NCBI RefSeq assembly: GCF_014127285.1 | Contig: NZ_CP059901.1 | Span: 868,001-932,000, forward strand | DNA: 64,000 nt | Origin: Mumia sp. ZJ1417 | Lineage (GTDB): Bacteria; Actinomycetota; Actinomycetes; Propionibacteriales; Nocardioidaceae | Direction of reading: 5' to 3' | Shown here: positions 38,812-48,506 of the stretch, piece after piece | Position numbering within the stretch: the first letter of the stretch is position 1 | Layout of the letters: each line of letters begins with the position of its first letter | Position numbers and translations under genes: made by a program | The notes under the pieces: generated by a model | Databases searched by the model: none | The model's input: only the letters and a program-made list of their open reading frames with translations | Told to the model about the DNA's origin: nothing

Positions 38812-39808
38812 AGCGGATCCTCGGGTCGAGTGCGGCATAGACGACGTCGACGACGATCATCACGACGACGGTCACCACCGCGAGGAGCGTGACGATGCCG
38901 ATCACGACCGACACGTCACTGTCCTGGACGGCCTTCCAGAGCACGCCGCCCATCCCGTAGATGTTCATCATCCCCTCGGTGATTACCGCACCGGCGAGCG
39001 CCTCGGTGAAGATGATGCCGACCGCGGTGGCGACCGGGATCGAGGAGTTGCGGACCACGTGGTGGACCGCGACGTGCCGCTCGGACAACCCCTTGGAGCG
39101 GGCCGCGCGCACGTGGTCGGCGTTGTAGCTCTCCAGCTGCGCTGCGCGGACCAGCCGGATGAACGCCGCCGAGCCCGCGAGCCCGAGCAGGATGCCAGGG
39201 ACGATCAGCGTCGCCCACGGGTGGTCGAGGGAGAACGACGGCTTGAACAGCAGCGCAGGGAGGCTGTCGCTGCCGAACGTCTCTTTGGCCCATTTGCTCA
39301 GCGGGACGGAGAAGACGTACTTGTAGATCAGCAGCAGCACGAAGATCGGCAGCGCGTCGATGAGGACGGACAGCCCGCGGATGCCCTGGTCCGACGGCTT
39401 GCCGCGGCGACGCGCCGCGATCGAGCCGAGGGTCATGCCGATCAGCGCCCACGTCACGGCCACCACCGCGAACAGGCGCAGGGTGTTGGGGGCGGCGGCG
39501 CTGACGATGTCGGTGACCTCGCGGCCGCGAAGGCTCTCGCCGAAGTCGCCGGACGCGTACGCCCCCAGGCGGTCGACGAACGGCCCGAGGCAGGGGCTGC
39601 CGAGCTGGTCGTAGCAGGAGTCGTCGAGGCCGTAGCGCTTCTCGACCGCGGCCAGCTGCGACGGGCTCGGCGGGCGGTCACCGAAGAACGCCTGCGCTGG
39701 GTTGCCGTTCAGCTGGATGGCGAGCGTCGTGAGCAGGTGCAGCAGCAGGATCACGAGGAACAGGGTGAGGACACCCTGCAGCACACGACGCGTGATGTAT
39801 CGACCCAA
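38804..39808 (-). CDS. Peptide ABC transporter permease (DppB/OppB type)
   Basis: This 334-residue permease has an N-terminal helix (GVLTLFLVILLLHLLTTLAI) followed by a periplasmic loop with two Cys (DDSCYDQLGSPCLG). Later helices include the EAA-type loop HVRAARSKGLSERHVAVHHV and a C-terminal ALDPRIRYD. It forms the membrane pore with the DppC-type subunit. It starts 108 nt after the binding-protein gene; a hairpin in that gap may lower its expression. Confidence 0.93.
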   Translation of the reverse strand: MGRYITRRVLQGVLTLFLVILLLHLLTTLAIQLNGNPAQAFFGDRPPSPSQLAAVEKRYGLDDSCYDQLGSPCLGPFVDRLGAYASGDFGESLRGREVTDIVSAAAPNTLRLFAVVAVTWALIGMTLGSIAARRRGKPSDQGIRGLSVLIDALPIFVLLLIYKYVFSVPLSKWAKETFGSDSLPALLFKPSFSLDHPWATLIVPGILLGLAGSAAFIRLVRAAQLESYNADHVRAARSKGLSERHVAVHHVVRNSSIPVATAVGIIFTEALAGAVITEGMMNIYGMGGVLWKAVQDSDVSVVIGIVTLLAVVTVVVMIVVDVVYAALDPRIRYD

Positions 39809-39872
39809 CCCGCGTTCATCTCCCTCCGTCTCGAGGCCGTACGACCGGTGCGGCCGTACGGCGACATGGTGC

Positions 39873-39904
39873 GGCCGGCGGCCGACGCCCCACGGGCGCC
39901 GGCC
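39873..39904. terminator. Hairpin between binding-protein and permease genes
   Basis: GGCCGGCG (39873-39880) and CGCCGGCC (39897-39904) form an 8-bp GC stem with a 16-nt loop. A second, 7-bp inverted repeat, CCGTACG/CGTACGG, spans 39837-39861. Both lie just downstream of the binding-protein stop. They may act as a partial terminator or mRNA stabiliser that keeps binding-protein levels above those of the membrane subunits. Confidence 0.5.
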
Positions 39905-39916
39905 ACCGGACCGACG

Positions 39917-41548
39917 TCAGCTCACCTTGAGCAGACGCAGCTTGATCTCCCCGCTGAACGGGTCGAGCACCACGTCGTCGAGACGGTCGCTGTAGAACAT
40001 CACGTTCTGGGCGAACATGACCGGGACGCCGGCCAGGTCGGTCGCGATGACCTTCTCGGCCTCCTGGTACTTCGAGACAGCCGCCTCGAGGTCCGGCGCC
40101 GCGTCACCCTCCTTGATGAGCTTCTCGAACTCGGCGTTGTAGTAGCCGAAGTTCTCGTTGCCCTTCTTGGCGTCTCCGCTGGCGTAGACGGGCGCGAGGT
40201 AGTTCTCGTTGAGCGGGTAGTCCGGGAACCAGTTGCTGCGCATGATGCCGTCGAAGTCGCGAGCCGAGCGGCGGTCGAAGAAGTCCGGCGTCGGGTCCAG
40301 CACGTACGGGATGCCGAGGTTGAGCTGGATCGAGTCGCCGACGGCCTTGAAGATCGCCTCCTGCGTCTCGTCCTCGCCGAGGTGGATCGTGAGCTTCTTG
40401 CCCTTGGGCCAGCCGCCGGCCTTCGCCAGCGCCGCCTTGGCCGCGGCCGGGTCGAACGTGCAGAACTCGCAGGTCCCGGCGACGCCACCCGGGACACCGT
40501 CGGGGATGACCCAGCTGTCGGCGGCGACGTACTGGCCGGGGACGACCTTGTCGACGATGGTCTTGCGGTCGATCGCCAGCGAGATCGCCTTGCGGAACTC
40601 GACGTCGTCGAAGGGCTTGCCGAGATACATCGGGAAGCCGAGGTACGACAGTGCCGCGCCCGGGCCCTCGATCATCCGTGAGGAGAGGTCGGGGTCGCTC
40701 GTCGCACGCTCCCACTCCGCCGGCGGGACGTCGCCCGTGGCGTCGACGTCGCCGGCCTCGAAGTCGGCCCAGTCGGAGTCGCCGGAGTACTCGGTCCACT
40801 CGATGCGGTCGAAGTCGGGCGTCTCTTCACCCTTGTAGTCGCTCCACTTCGCGGCGGTGAGGCGCTGGCCCTGCTCCCACTCCTCGACCTTGAACGGACC
40901 GTTGCCGATCGGCTTGACGGCGCACGCATCGACGTCGTCGATGCACTCCTGCGCCACCGGGAAGAAGCCGGTGTAGCCGAGCATCGTGGAGAAGCCGGCG
41001 AACGGGCCGTTGAGGGTGATCTCGAGGGTCTGAGGATCGACGACCTTGACGCCGGTGAGCTCCTTGGCAGTCGGCTCCGTCGTGACGGTGACGTTGCCCT
41101 CGTCGTCCTCCTCGTACTCGCCCTGCATCTCGTCGTAGCCGGTGAAGCGCTCGAAGAAGTAGTTGTTGCCCATCGCGTTCGGCCCGTACGCGGCGTAGTT
41201 CCATGCGCGGGCGAACGCTGCGGCGTCGACGGGCTCGCCGTTCTGGAACTCGAAGCCGTCCTTGATCTTGATCGTCCACACCGTGTTGTCGGTGGTGCTG
41301 ACGTCCTCCGCGACGTAGTTGTAGGGCTTCGTCGTCTTGGGGTCGTAGCGGACGAGCCCGTCGTAGACGACGTCGAGCACGCTGATGTTGTCGTTGACGT
41401 TGGAGTCCATCGGCAGGAGCGTGTCGACATCCTGCTCGATGCTCAGCCGGACGGTAGTCTCACCGTCGCCTTCGTCGTCCCCGCCTCCGCAGCCCGTCAG
41501 CACCAGAGCCGCGGCGGTCAGACCCGCGGCCAGTTGAGCAATCTTCAC
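39917..41548 (-). CDS. Peptide-binding lipoprotein of ABC importer (SBP family 5)
   Basis: This 543-residue lipoprotein has a signal MKIAQLAAGLTAAALVLTGC whose Cys20 would be lipidated. The family 5 binding domain is clear (LLPMDSNVNDNISVLDVVYDG in part, FEFQNGEPVDAAAFARAWNY in part, DVEFRKAISLAIDRKTIVDK). A CEFC pair lies near 350. It captures oligopeptides or similar substrates outside the membrane. The gene heads a seven-gene leftward operon: binding protein, two permeases, two ATPases, GATase and serine hydrolase. Confidence 0.93.
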   Translation of the reverse strand: MKIAQLAAGLTAAALVLTGCGGGDDEGDGETTVRLSIEQDVDTLLPMDSNVNDNISVLDVVYDGLVRYDPKTTKPYNYVAEDVSTTDNTVWTIKIKDGFEFQNGEPVDAAAFARAWNYAAYGPNAMGNNYFFERFTGYDEMQGEYEEDDEGNVTVTTEPTAKELTGVKVVDPQTLEITLNGPFAGFSTMLGYTGFFPVAQECIDDVDACAVKPIGNGPFKVEEWEQGQRLTAAKWSDYKGEETPDFDRIEWTEYSGDSDWADFEAGDVDATGDVPPAEWERATSDPDLSSRMIEGPGAALSYLGFPMYLGKPFDDVEFRKAISLAIDRKTIVDKVVPGQYVAADSWVIPDGVPGGVAGTCEFCTFDPAAAKAALAKAGGWPKGKKLTIHLGEDETQEAIFKAVGDSIQLNLGIPYVLDPTPDFFDRRSARDFDGIMRSNWFPDYPLNENYLAPVYASGDAKKGNENFGYYNAEFEKLIKEGDAAPDLEAAVSKYQEAEKVIATDLAGVPVMFAQNVMFYSDRLDDVVLDPFSGEIKLRLLKVS

Positions 41549-41848
41549 TATCTGTCTCCCAACGTGATCGCCCCCTGGTCGGCGCGCGGAGGCTGTGTTG
41601 ATCGTGCCGTACAGGTGCCGCCGTACGGAACGCCTGTAACCGACCTGTAATCACCCTGTCCAACAAAGTTACGCTCCGGATACCGGAGGAGCCGGCGATG
41701 ACTCGCACGGTGGGAAGACGTACGGCGGGAAGAAAGTGAACGTAAAACCATCCGACTCGCCGAGGCTGGCGGTGGGGGCGGGGTGCTCCGGTAGGGTTTG
41801 GCCAAAGGACGGGCTCAGGTCGGAGCCCGCCCCCCGTACGGAGGATTG
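41549..41848. promoter_or_regulatory. Divergent intergenic region with direct repeats
   Basis: This 300-nt gap separates the importer operon (minus) from the Bax-inhibitor-like gene (plus). On the minus strand it contains two near-identical words, ATTACAGG (41651-41644) and GTTACAGG (41640-41633), spaced 11 nt apart and preceded by TTGGAC. They are candidates for an operator or promoter of the importer operon. No open frame in the gap looks coding. Confidence 0.35.
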
Positions 41849-42694
41849 ATGAAGAGCCACAACCCCGTCTTCTCCCGCAGTGACGAGTTCAACGGACGCG
41901 CCAGCCAGACTGGATACTCCGATCCGAGCACCTGGCAGGTCGGGGCGCCCGGCGACGCCGGTGACGGTGGCGGCCAGGGCCCGTACGACACGGCCGTCGT
42001 CGACCGGATGACCGTCGACTCGGTCGTCCAGAAGACCGCGCTGACGATCGGGCTCACCGCGGTCTCCGCCGCGCTGGTCTGGTTCTACCTCGGCGACGTC
42101 ACCGTCGACCAGTCGGCGCTCAACACGGCGTTCGCGTTCGCGACCGGCGGCGCGATCATCGGCTTCGTGCTGGCCTTGGTGAACTCCTTCAAGAAGATCA
42201 TCAGCCCGGCGCTGGTTCTCGCGTACGCGGTCGTCGAGGGCGTCTTCGTCGGTGCCCTCTCCAAGGTCGTCGCCTCCTACGTCGGTGATTCCGGCATCGT
42301 CGCGCAGGCCGTGCTCGGCACGATCGCCGCGTTCGCCGGCACGTTGTTCGTCTACCGCTTCTTCAACATCCAGGTCACCGACAAGTTCCGCCGCGGCGTG
42401 ACGGCGGCGCTGTTCGGCTTCATGGCCGTCGTGCTGCTCAACTTCGTGCTGAGCTTCTTCGGCGCCGACTTCGGTCTGCGTGACTTCTCGATGCTCGGCC
42501 TGATCGTCAGCTGCATCGCGGTCGTCCTGGGTGTGCTGTGCCTCATCCTCGACTTCGACTACGTCGAGACCGGTGTGCGCGAGGGGCTGCCCGAGCGCGA
42601 GTCCTGGCGCGCCGCCTTCGGACTCACCGTCACGCTGATCTGGCTCTACATCGAGATCTTGCGTATTCTCGCGATCCTGCGCGGCGACAACTAG
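41849..42694 (+). CDS. Bax inhibitor-1/YccA family membrane protein
   Basis: This 281-residue protein has a hydrophilic N-terminus of about 50 residues and seven predicted membrane helices. The family pattern includes VVDRMTVDSVVQKTALTIGL in part, SPALVLAYAVVEGVFVGALS, a DFDYVETGV loop and a final WLYIEILRILAILRG helix. The YvaG/TMBIM-like fold suggests a pH-sensitive calcium leak. ATG 41849 follows GGAGG by 4-5 nt. A small hairpin follows the gene. Confidence 0.93.
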   Translation: MKSHNPVFSRSDEFNGRASQTGYSDPSTWQVGAPGDAGDGGGQGPYDTAVVDRMTVDSVVQKTALTIGLTAVSAALVWFYLGDVTVDQSALNTAFAFATGGAIIGFVLALVNSFKKIISPALVLAYAVVEGVFVGALSKVVASYVGDSGIVAQAVLGTIAAFAGTLFVYRFFNIQVTDKFRRGVTAALFGFMAVVLLNFVLSFFGADFGLRDFSMLGLIVSCIAVVLGVLCLILDFDYVETGVREGLPERESWRAAFGLTVTLIWLYIEILRILAILRGDN

Positions 42695-42709
42695 ATCCGG
42701 GCCGCCCCC

Positions 42710-42727
42710 TCGAGACGGGCGTCTCGA
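42710..42727. terminator. Short hairpin after the Bax inhibitor gene
   Basis: TCGAGACG-GG-CGTCTCGA is a perfect 8-bp inverted repeat that starts 16 nt after the stop codon. The very short loop makes it a modest terminator candidate. Confidence 0.4.
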
Positions 42728-42775
42728 CGTTCTCGGCCTCGCGGCTGGGTGGACGTCGGGGCGCCCGTCTCCGTT

Positions 42776-42836
42776 CCCGGGTCCCTCTCTGCGCTCCCCG
42801 GGTCACTCTCTGCGCTCCCCGGGTCACTCTCTGCGG
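42776..42836 (+). repeat. CCCGGGTC tandem repeat array C (21-bp period)
   Basis: CCCGGGTC occurs at 42776, 42797 and 42818, exactly 21 bp apart, each followed by CCTCTCTGCG or ACTCTCTGCG. This is the cleanest array and gives the consensus CCCGGGTCACTCTCTGCGCT. Its last unit encodes the final codons and the stop codon of the minus-strand ASCH/HTH gene. Confidence 0.9.
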
Positions 42837-43396
42837 AGGTACGCAGCGCCCCGTGGCGAGAGCCGGTAGCCGACCTCGAGGCTCTCGGTCAGGCCGAGCT
42901 CCTTGAGTCGCCGGACCCGCCGCTTGAAGTGCATCCGTTCCATGCCGAGACCGGCGGCGAGCTCGGTCGACACAACGGCCGGCTGCTCCTTGATGATCGT
43001 GAGCGCGCGCCGGGTCCAGGGCGCGTCGGCGGAGGCGTCCATCCGCGCGAGCCGCCGGTCGAGGTCGGCACGGACCTCTGCTGACATCGCGTCGTCCTCA
43101 CGGAGCGCCACACGCGGGTCCGCGCCGTCGTACCGGAGTCGTACGAGATAGACGTCGCCGTCCGTGCGACGTGCGAGAGCGCGCCGAAGCGCGTCGGCGT
43201 CGGCCAGACCCGCACATCGTGCCTCGGCGTCGCCGAGCGTCGTCGGGTCCACCCGTACGACCTCCTCGACTGCGAGGACGCCCACGGCCGTGCGCATCCG
43301 GGTGCCGGGCCGTACGCGGGGTCGAGCCCATCGCCGGTACGCCCGGTCGACGCGTCCGGCGACGATCCCGTCGAGCGTTGCACGGTTCAGGATCAT
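42824..43396 (-). CDS. ASCH-like domain protein with C-terminal winged helix
   Basis: This 190-residue protein appears to have a PUA-like/ASCH N-terminal half (MILNRATLDGIVAGRVDRAY, then TAVGVLAVEEVVRVDP). Its C-terminal winged helix (PAVVSTELAAGLGMERMHFKRRVRRLKELGL in parts, ending VGYRLSPRGAAYL) suggests nucleic-acid binding. No specific function is assigned. TACGGT ends 6 nt before the ATG, so the message may be leaderless. It is flanked on both sides by inverted copies of the CCCGGGTC repeat array, and its last four codons lie inside the downstream one. Confidence 0.7.
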   Translation of the reverse strand: MILNRATLDGIVAGRVDRAYRRWARPRVRPGTRMRTAVGVLAVEEVVRVDPTTLGDAEARCAGLADADALRRALARRTDGDVYLVRLRYDGADPRVALREDDAMSAEVRADLDRRLARMDASADAPWTRRALTIIKEQPAVVSTELAAGLGMERMHFKRRVRRLKELGLTESLEVGYRLSPRGAAYLRRE

Positions 43397-43417
43397 GCGG
43401 TCACCGTACGGCGGAGT

Positions 43418-43470
43418 GACCCGGGAAGCGCAGAGAGCGACCCGGCGCCCGCAGAAAGTGACCCGCGGGC
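43418..43470 (-). repeat. CCCGGGTC tandem repeat array D (inverted, 21-bp period)
   Basis: GACCCGGG, GACCCGGC and GACCCGCG start at 43418, 43439 and 43460, exactly 21 bp apart, with GCAGAGAG or GCAGAAAG spacers. The array is the same repeat in reverse orientation relative to array C. It lies between the ASCH/HTH start and the SGNH hydrolase stop at 43472. Confidence 0.85.
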
Positions 43471-43471
43471 G

Positions 43472-44428
43472 TCAGCGGCGGACGCGGAGGGCGGCCCAGC
43501 GTCCGCGCGGGCCTCGGGCGGCTCCGGCGACCTCGGAGCGCGAGACCTCGGTGCCGCCCGTGTCAACCGCCTCTGCGGCCGCGAACGAGACCGGCAGGAC
43601 GATGCCCTCCGGGAACGCGGCCGACTCCTCGTCGTCGTCCCAGGCGCCCACTGCGACCGCCACCGACGGCAGCATCGCGGCGACCATGCTCGCGTAGCCC
43701 GCGGCCGACGGGTGGAACTTGTCGTCGCCGAACAGCTCCGAGGGGGCGGTCCAGAAGTCGCGCTGGAGCAGGTTGCTCAGTGAGACCGCCCGCCCTCCGG
43801 CCTCGACGACGCTGATCACCTGCGCGGCGGCGAGGCGTCGGCTGATCGTTCGGGCGAGCATCCGCAGCGGCTGGGGGAGTGGGCGTACGGTACCGAGGTC
43901 GGGGCAGGTCCCGACGACGACCTCGCAGCCGTTCTCGCGCAGCGTGCGGACGGCCTCGCCGAGCGCGGCGACGGCTCCGGAGACGTTCTTCACGTGCGTG
44001 ACGTCGTTGGCGCCGATGACGAGCGCGGCGACCTGCGGGTGGGACGGCAGCACGAGCGCGATCTGCGCGGCGAGGTCGGTCGACACCGCACCGACGATCG
44101 CGCGGCTGGAGACCTCGACGGGACGCCCTGCGATCTGCGAGAGCCCTTCGCCGAACAGTGCGGGCGGCGTGTCCTCGGCCCGCAGCATGCCGTACCCGAC
44201 GCCGGTGGAGTCGCCGAGCATGACGAAGCGGATCGGCTCGCCCGGCAGCTCCGCGCCGTACACCCCGTCGGGCGTAGGCGGCCGGTCGTCGCTCACGCCG
44301 ATCTTGTTGCGCGCGCGCCCCGCCTGCAGCTTGAGGAGCCCGACCGCTCCGCCGCCGAGCAGGCCGAGCCCGCCCCCGCCGAAGAGCGCCGCCGTCGCGA
44401 GCCTGCGTGCTGCACGTGCCCGAGTCAT
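43472..44428 (-). CDS. SGNH/GDSL-family hydrolase
   Basis: The protein has 318 residues. A hydrophobic N-terminal stretch (ALFGGGGLGLLGGGAVGLL, about 14-32) probably anchors or exports it. Catalytic blocks are MLGDSTGVGYG (Ser near 73), IGANDVTHV (Asn near 140) and DKFHPSAAGY (Asp/His near 238-241). It is an esterase or lipase of unknown substrate. The gene is divergent from cbs, with 43 nt between the starts. The last 70 residues are a variable tail. Confidence 0.88.
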   Translation of the reverse strand: MTRARAARRLATAALFGGGGLGLLGGGAVGLLKLQAGRARNKIGVSDDRPPTPDGVYGAELPGEPIRFVMLGDSTGVGYGMLRAEDTPPALFGEGLSQIAGRPVEVSSRAIVGAVSTDLAAQIALVLPSHPQVAALVIGANDVTHVKNVSGAVAALGEAVRTLRENGCEVVVGTCPDLGTVRPLPQPLRMLARTISRRLAAAQVISVVEAGGRAVSLSNLLQRDFWTAPSELFGDDKFHPSAAGYASMVAAMLPSVAVAVGAWDDDEESAAFPEGIVLPVSFAAAEAVDTGGTEVSRSEVAGAARGPRGRWAALRVRR

Positions 44429-44459
44429 TGCCGCCCCACCACCATCCTTGGTCGCTCTC

Positions 44460-44465
44460 TAGACT
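44460..44465 (+). promoter_or_regulatory. -10 box TAGACT of cbs
   Basis: TAGACT ends 6 nt before GTG 44472, and no ribosome-binding site lies between, which indicates a leaderless cbs transcript. Confidence 0.5.
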
Positions 44466-44471
44466 GCGAGT

Positions 44472-45845
<1,374 letters not shown>

Positions 45846-45891
45846 GCGAGCCCCGAGGCGCGCGCGGCTGCCCAGGACGACCGCCGCGTCG

Positions 45892-46569
45892 TCAGCTGAC
45901 GGGCGTGGCGTAGACGACGGTGTTTGAGCGGTACGCCTGCCCGTCCCAGTCCTCGCACGTGATGAGGATGAGGCGAGGCCTGCCGCCCTGGCGGAAGATG
46001 CTCTTCGACTTCTGCGCGAGCGTCGCGCGGTCGTACGTGACGACCCGCTTCACGACGTAGTGGACGCGGCCACGCATCGTCCGCAGGGTCGCGCGATCGC
46101 CGGGGTTCAGGGTGCCGAGCGTGTCGAAGGCGCCGCCACCTGCCTGGACCTTGTGCCCTGCGACGACGACCGTGCCCCGTGACGATCCGGGTCGGGCGCT
46201 GCGGTCCCACCATCCGACCGTCGTCGCGGGACTCGGGGGAGTGAGCACACCGTCGATCACCGGCATCGGCTCGACGGGGGCCTTGACGCCGAGCGCGGGG
46301 ATGACGACGAGTCGTGGACGCGCGCGTCCCTTGGGGAGGGCGACGGTGCCGCCCGCCGCTTCGGTCGGTGTCGTCACCTGCGGCGTGGGTGTCACGCTCG
46401 CCGAGCTCGGAGCCGTCGCAGGCGCCGGTGCGCCCATGATCGCCCACGCGACACAGGCCACACCGACGACACCCACGACGGCTCCGATGGCCGCACGCAC
46501 GCGGGCGCGTGCCCGGCGACGGGCACGCGCCTCACGGCGGACGGTGACGAGATCAGGCTCGGTGGTCAC
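45892..46569 (-). CDS. Class F sortase
   Basis: This 225-residue membrane-anchored transpeptidase has a basic N-terminus, one helix (about 25-47) and a Thr/Pro-rich linker. The sortase barrel has catalytic His in VVVAGHKVQ (about 142), Cys in LILITCEDWDG (about 202) and Arg in AYRSN (about 213). Class F sortases link surface proteins to the actinobacterial cell wall. GTG 46569 overlaps the end of the neighbouring surface-protein gene by 17 nt, so enzyme and likely substrate are cotranslated. Confidence 0.92.
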   Translation of the reverse strand: MTTEPDLVTVRREARARRRARARVRAAIGAVVGVVGVACVAWAIMGAPAPATAPSSASVTPTPQVTTPTEAAGGTVALPKGRARPRLVVIPALGVKAPVEPMPVIDGVLTPPSPATTVGWWDRSARPGSSRGTVVVAGHKVQAGGGAFDTLGTLNPGDRATLRTMRGRVHYVVKRVVTYDRATLAQKSKSIFRQGGRPRLILITCEDWDGQAYRSNTVVYATPVS

Positions 46570-47365
46570 CGCGCTTGCGCATCCACATCATGACTGCCGA
46601 CGCGAGGAGGAGCGCTCCTCCCGTCAGACCGACGATCGTGGCGATCGATGTCGTGGACGTGTTGGTGGTGTTGCCGACCAGGCCGGCGTCGACCGCGGTC
46701 GGCGCGTTCTCGTCGCTGCCCGCGACGCCCTGGTCCTCGTCGTCGTCACCGCCACCGTCGGCCGGCGGTGCCGTCTCGGTCTCAGACGCGACGCTCTCGG
46801 TCGGGCTCGGCGGAGTGGTCTCCGTCGGCGGCTCGGTGGGAGGAGTGGTCTCCGTCGGCGGCTCCGTGGTCGGAGGCGTCGTCGGCTCGGTGGTGGGAGG
46901 CGTGGTCTCGGTCGGCGGGCTCGTGGGCGACGAGGTCGGCGGGGTGTAGGTCGCCGTCGCTGTGGGCTCGCACGGGTCCGGCTTGGGCTTGTGGCCGCCG
47001 CCGGTCTTGGTGCTGGTGCCGACGCAGGGCTCACCGTCCGTCGCGTAGGAGACGGAGTAGTGGCTGATGTCCTTGCCGGACGGGTGCTCGATGGTGATGG
47101 ACGCCTTGGCCGGGTCGACCGCGATGTAGACGGGGCCGTTGCCCTGCTGCGTCGAACCAGCCTTCACGCAGTAACCGTCGATGAGCTTGCCGTCGGGGGC
47201 GGTGAAGGTGAGCGACTTCTTGCTGCCTTGGACGTCCTTCTTGCCGGAGTCGAGGCCGGAGCAGACCTTGTTGTGGTTGCCGGTGGCGTGGCTCGCGGGG
47301 GCGACGAGGAGGGCGGGCACCAGGGCCAGTCCGACTGCCGCAACGAGCTTCGTGACTGTGCGCAC
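46553..47365 (-). CDS. Secreted Thr/Pro-rich surface protein, probable sortase substrate
   Basis: The protein has about 270 residues. A signal peptide (VTKLVAAVGLALVPALLVAP-ASHA) is followed by a globular domain with four Cys (VCSGLDSGKK, YCVKAG, EPCVG, DPCEP). A long linker of Pro-Thr-Glu repeats spans about 145-205. The end has a membrane helix and the basic tail RKRGDHRA. This is a sorting-signal layout, but no LPxTG is seen; PTAVDAGLVGNT precedes the helix. It is the natural substrate of the overlapping sortase gene. GTG 47365 is preferred over a longer frame because it gives a normal signal peptide. Confidence 0.82.
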   Translation of the reverse strand: MRTVTKLVAAVGLALVPALLVAPASHATGNHNKVCSGLDSGKKDVQGSKKSLTFTAPDGKLIDGYCVKAGSTQQGNGPVYIAVDPAKASITIEHPSGKDISHYSVSYATDGEPCVGTSTKTGGGHKPKPDPCEPTATATYTPPTSSPTSPPTETTPPTTEPTTPPTTEPPTETTPPTEPPTETTPPSPTESVASETETAPPADGGGDDDEDQGVAGSDENAPTAVDAGLVGNTTNTSTTSIATIVGLTGGALLLASAVMMWMRKRGDHRA

Positions 47366-47570
47366 GTTGATATGACTTCTCTCTCGACGGCTGCCGGCAG
47401 GCGGGGTGGCAGCAGTCGTCCGGGGGTGGGGGCGCACCCGGAAACTGGAAGGATTCCAGGCGCGGTCGCCCAACCCTAGTGCATCGCGGTCCTCCTCTAC
47501 CAGGCCTCGATGCGCCTCGCCATCTCAGTGGTTCAGGGGCGCCTCAGCGGTGCGTGGCAGAGTGGTCATC

Positions 47571-48506
47571 ATGGAGCTGCGCATCTTCACCGAGCCACAA
47601 CAGGGTGCCACGTACGACGATCTTCTCGCCGTCGCGGTCGCTGCCGAGGAGCACGCTTTCGGAGCGTTCTTCCGGTCCGACCACTACCTCGCGATGAATG
47701 CCGAAGGACTGCCTGGTCCGACCGATGCCTGGACGACGCTCGCGGCGCTCGCCCGCGACACGTCCCGCATCCGGCTCGGGACGCTGATGACGTCGGCGAC
47801 GTTCCGCCATCCGGGTGTGCTCGCGATCCAGGTCGCCCAGGTCGACCAGATGAGCGGCGGTCGCGTCGAGCTGGGCCTCGGCGCCGGCTGGTTCGCTGCC
47901 GAGCACGAGGCGTACGGGATCCCGTTCCCCGCGACGGGGGAGCGCTTCGACCGCCTCGAGGAGCAGCTCGAGGTCGTCACCGGCCTGTGGGAGGCGCCGG
48001 TCGGCGAGCTCTTCTCGTACGGGGGCAAGCACTACACCCTGACCGACTCCCCGGCGCTGCCCAAGCCCGTGCAGTCACCCCGCCCGCCGGTCCTCATCGG
48101 TGGTCAGGGCGCACGGAGGACCCCGGCGCTCGCGGCGCGCTTCGCGCAGGAGTTCAACCTGCCGTTCACCCCTGTCACCGAGCACCGTGCGAAGTACGAC
48201 CGGGTGCGCGCCGCGTGCGAGGAGATCGGGCGCGACCCCGAGGAGCTCACGTACTCCAGCGCGCTCGTCGTCTGCTGCGGTCGCGACGACGCCGAGATTG
48301 CTCACCGGGCGGCCGCGATCGGTCGCGAGGTCGACGAGCTCGCCGAGAACGGCCTCTGCGGGACGCCGGCCCAGGTGGCCGAGCGGATCGCCGAGTACGC
48401 CGCGCAGGGTTCGCAGCGGATCTACCTGCAGGTGCTCGATCTGGCCGACCTCGAGCACGTCGCGCTGCTGGGCGAGGAGGTCCTCCCGGTGGTGACCGAT
48501 GCCTGA
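47571..48506 (+). CDS. F420-dependent LLM-class oxidoreductase
   Basis: This 311-residue luciferase-like TIM barrel starts MELRIFTEPQQGATYDDLL. Typical segments are RIRLGTLMTSATFRHPGVLAIQ (in part), VELGLGAGWFAAEHEAYGI and RPPVLIGGQGARRTPALAAR. Such enzymes use cofactor F420 or FMN on unknown substrates. ATG 47571 gives the family N-terminus. Its end overlaps the tyrosine phosphatase gene by 8 nt. The 205-nt gap upstream separates it from the divergent surface-protein gene. Confidence 0.92.
   Translation: MELRIFTEPQQGATYDDLLAVAVAAEEHAFGAFFRSDHYLAMNAEGLPGPTDAWTTLAALARDTSRIRLGTLMTSATFRHPGVLAIQVAQVDQMSGGRVELGLGAGWFAAEHEAYGIPFPATGERFDRLEEQLEVVTGLWEAPVGELFSYGGKHYTLTDSPALPKPVQSPRPPVLIGGQGARRTPALAARFAQEFNLPFTPVTEHRAKYDRVRAACEEIGRDPEELTYSSALVVCCGRDDAEIAHRAAAIGREVDELAENGLCGTPAQVAERIAEYAAQGSQRIYLQVLDLADLEHVALLGEEVLPVVTDA

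Noticed and set aside
38558-40681. A 707-codon plus-strand open frame opposite the permease and binding-protein genes
   Set aside because: It has no domain, low-complexity acidic/basic composition, and lies opposite membrane proteins that are clearly real.
42776-43470. CCCGGGTC arrays as a CRISPR
   Set aside because: The units are back-to-back with 21-22 bp period and nearly identical spacers of about 13 bp; there are no unique 30-40 bp spacers and no cas genes.
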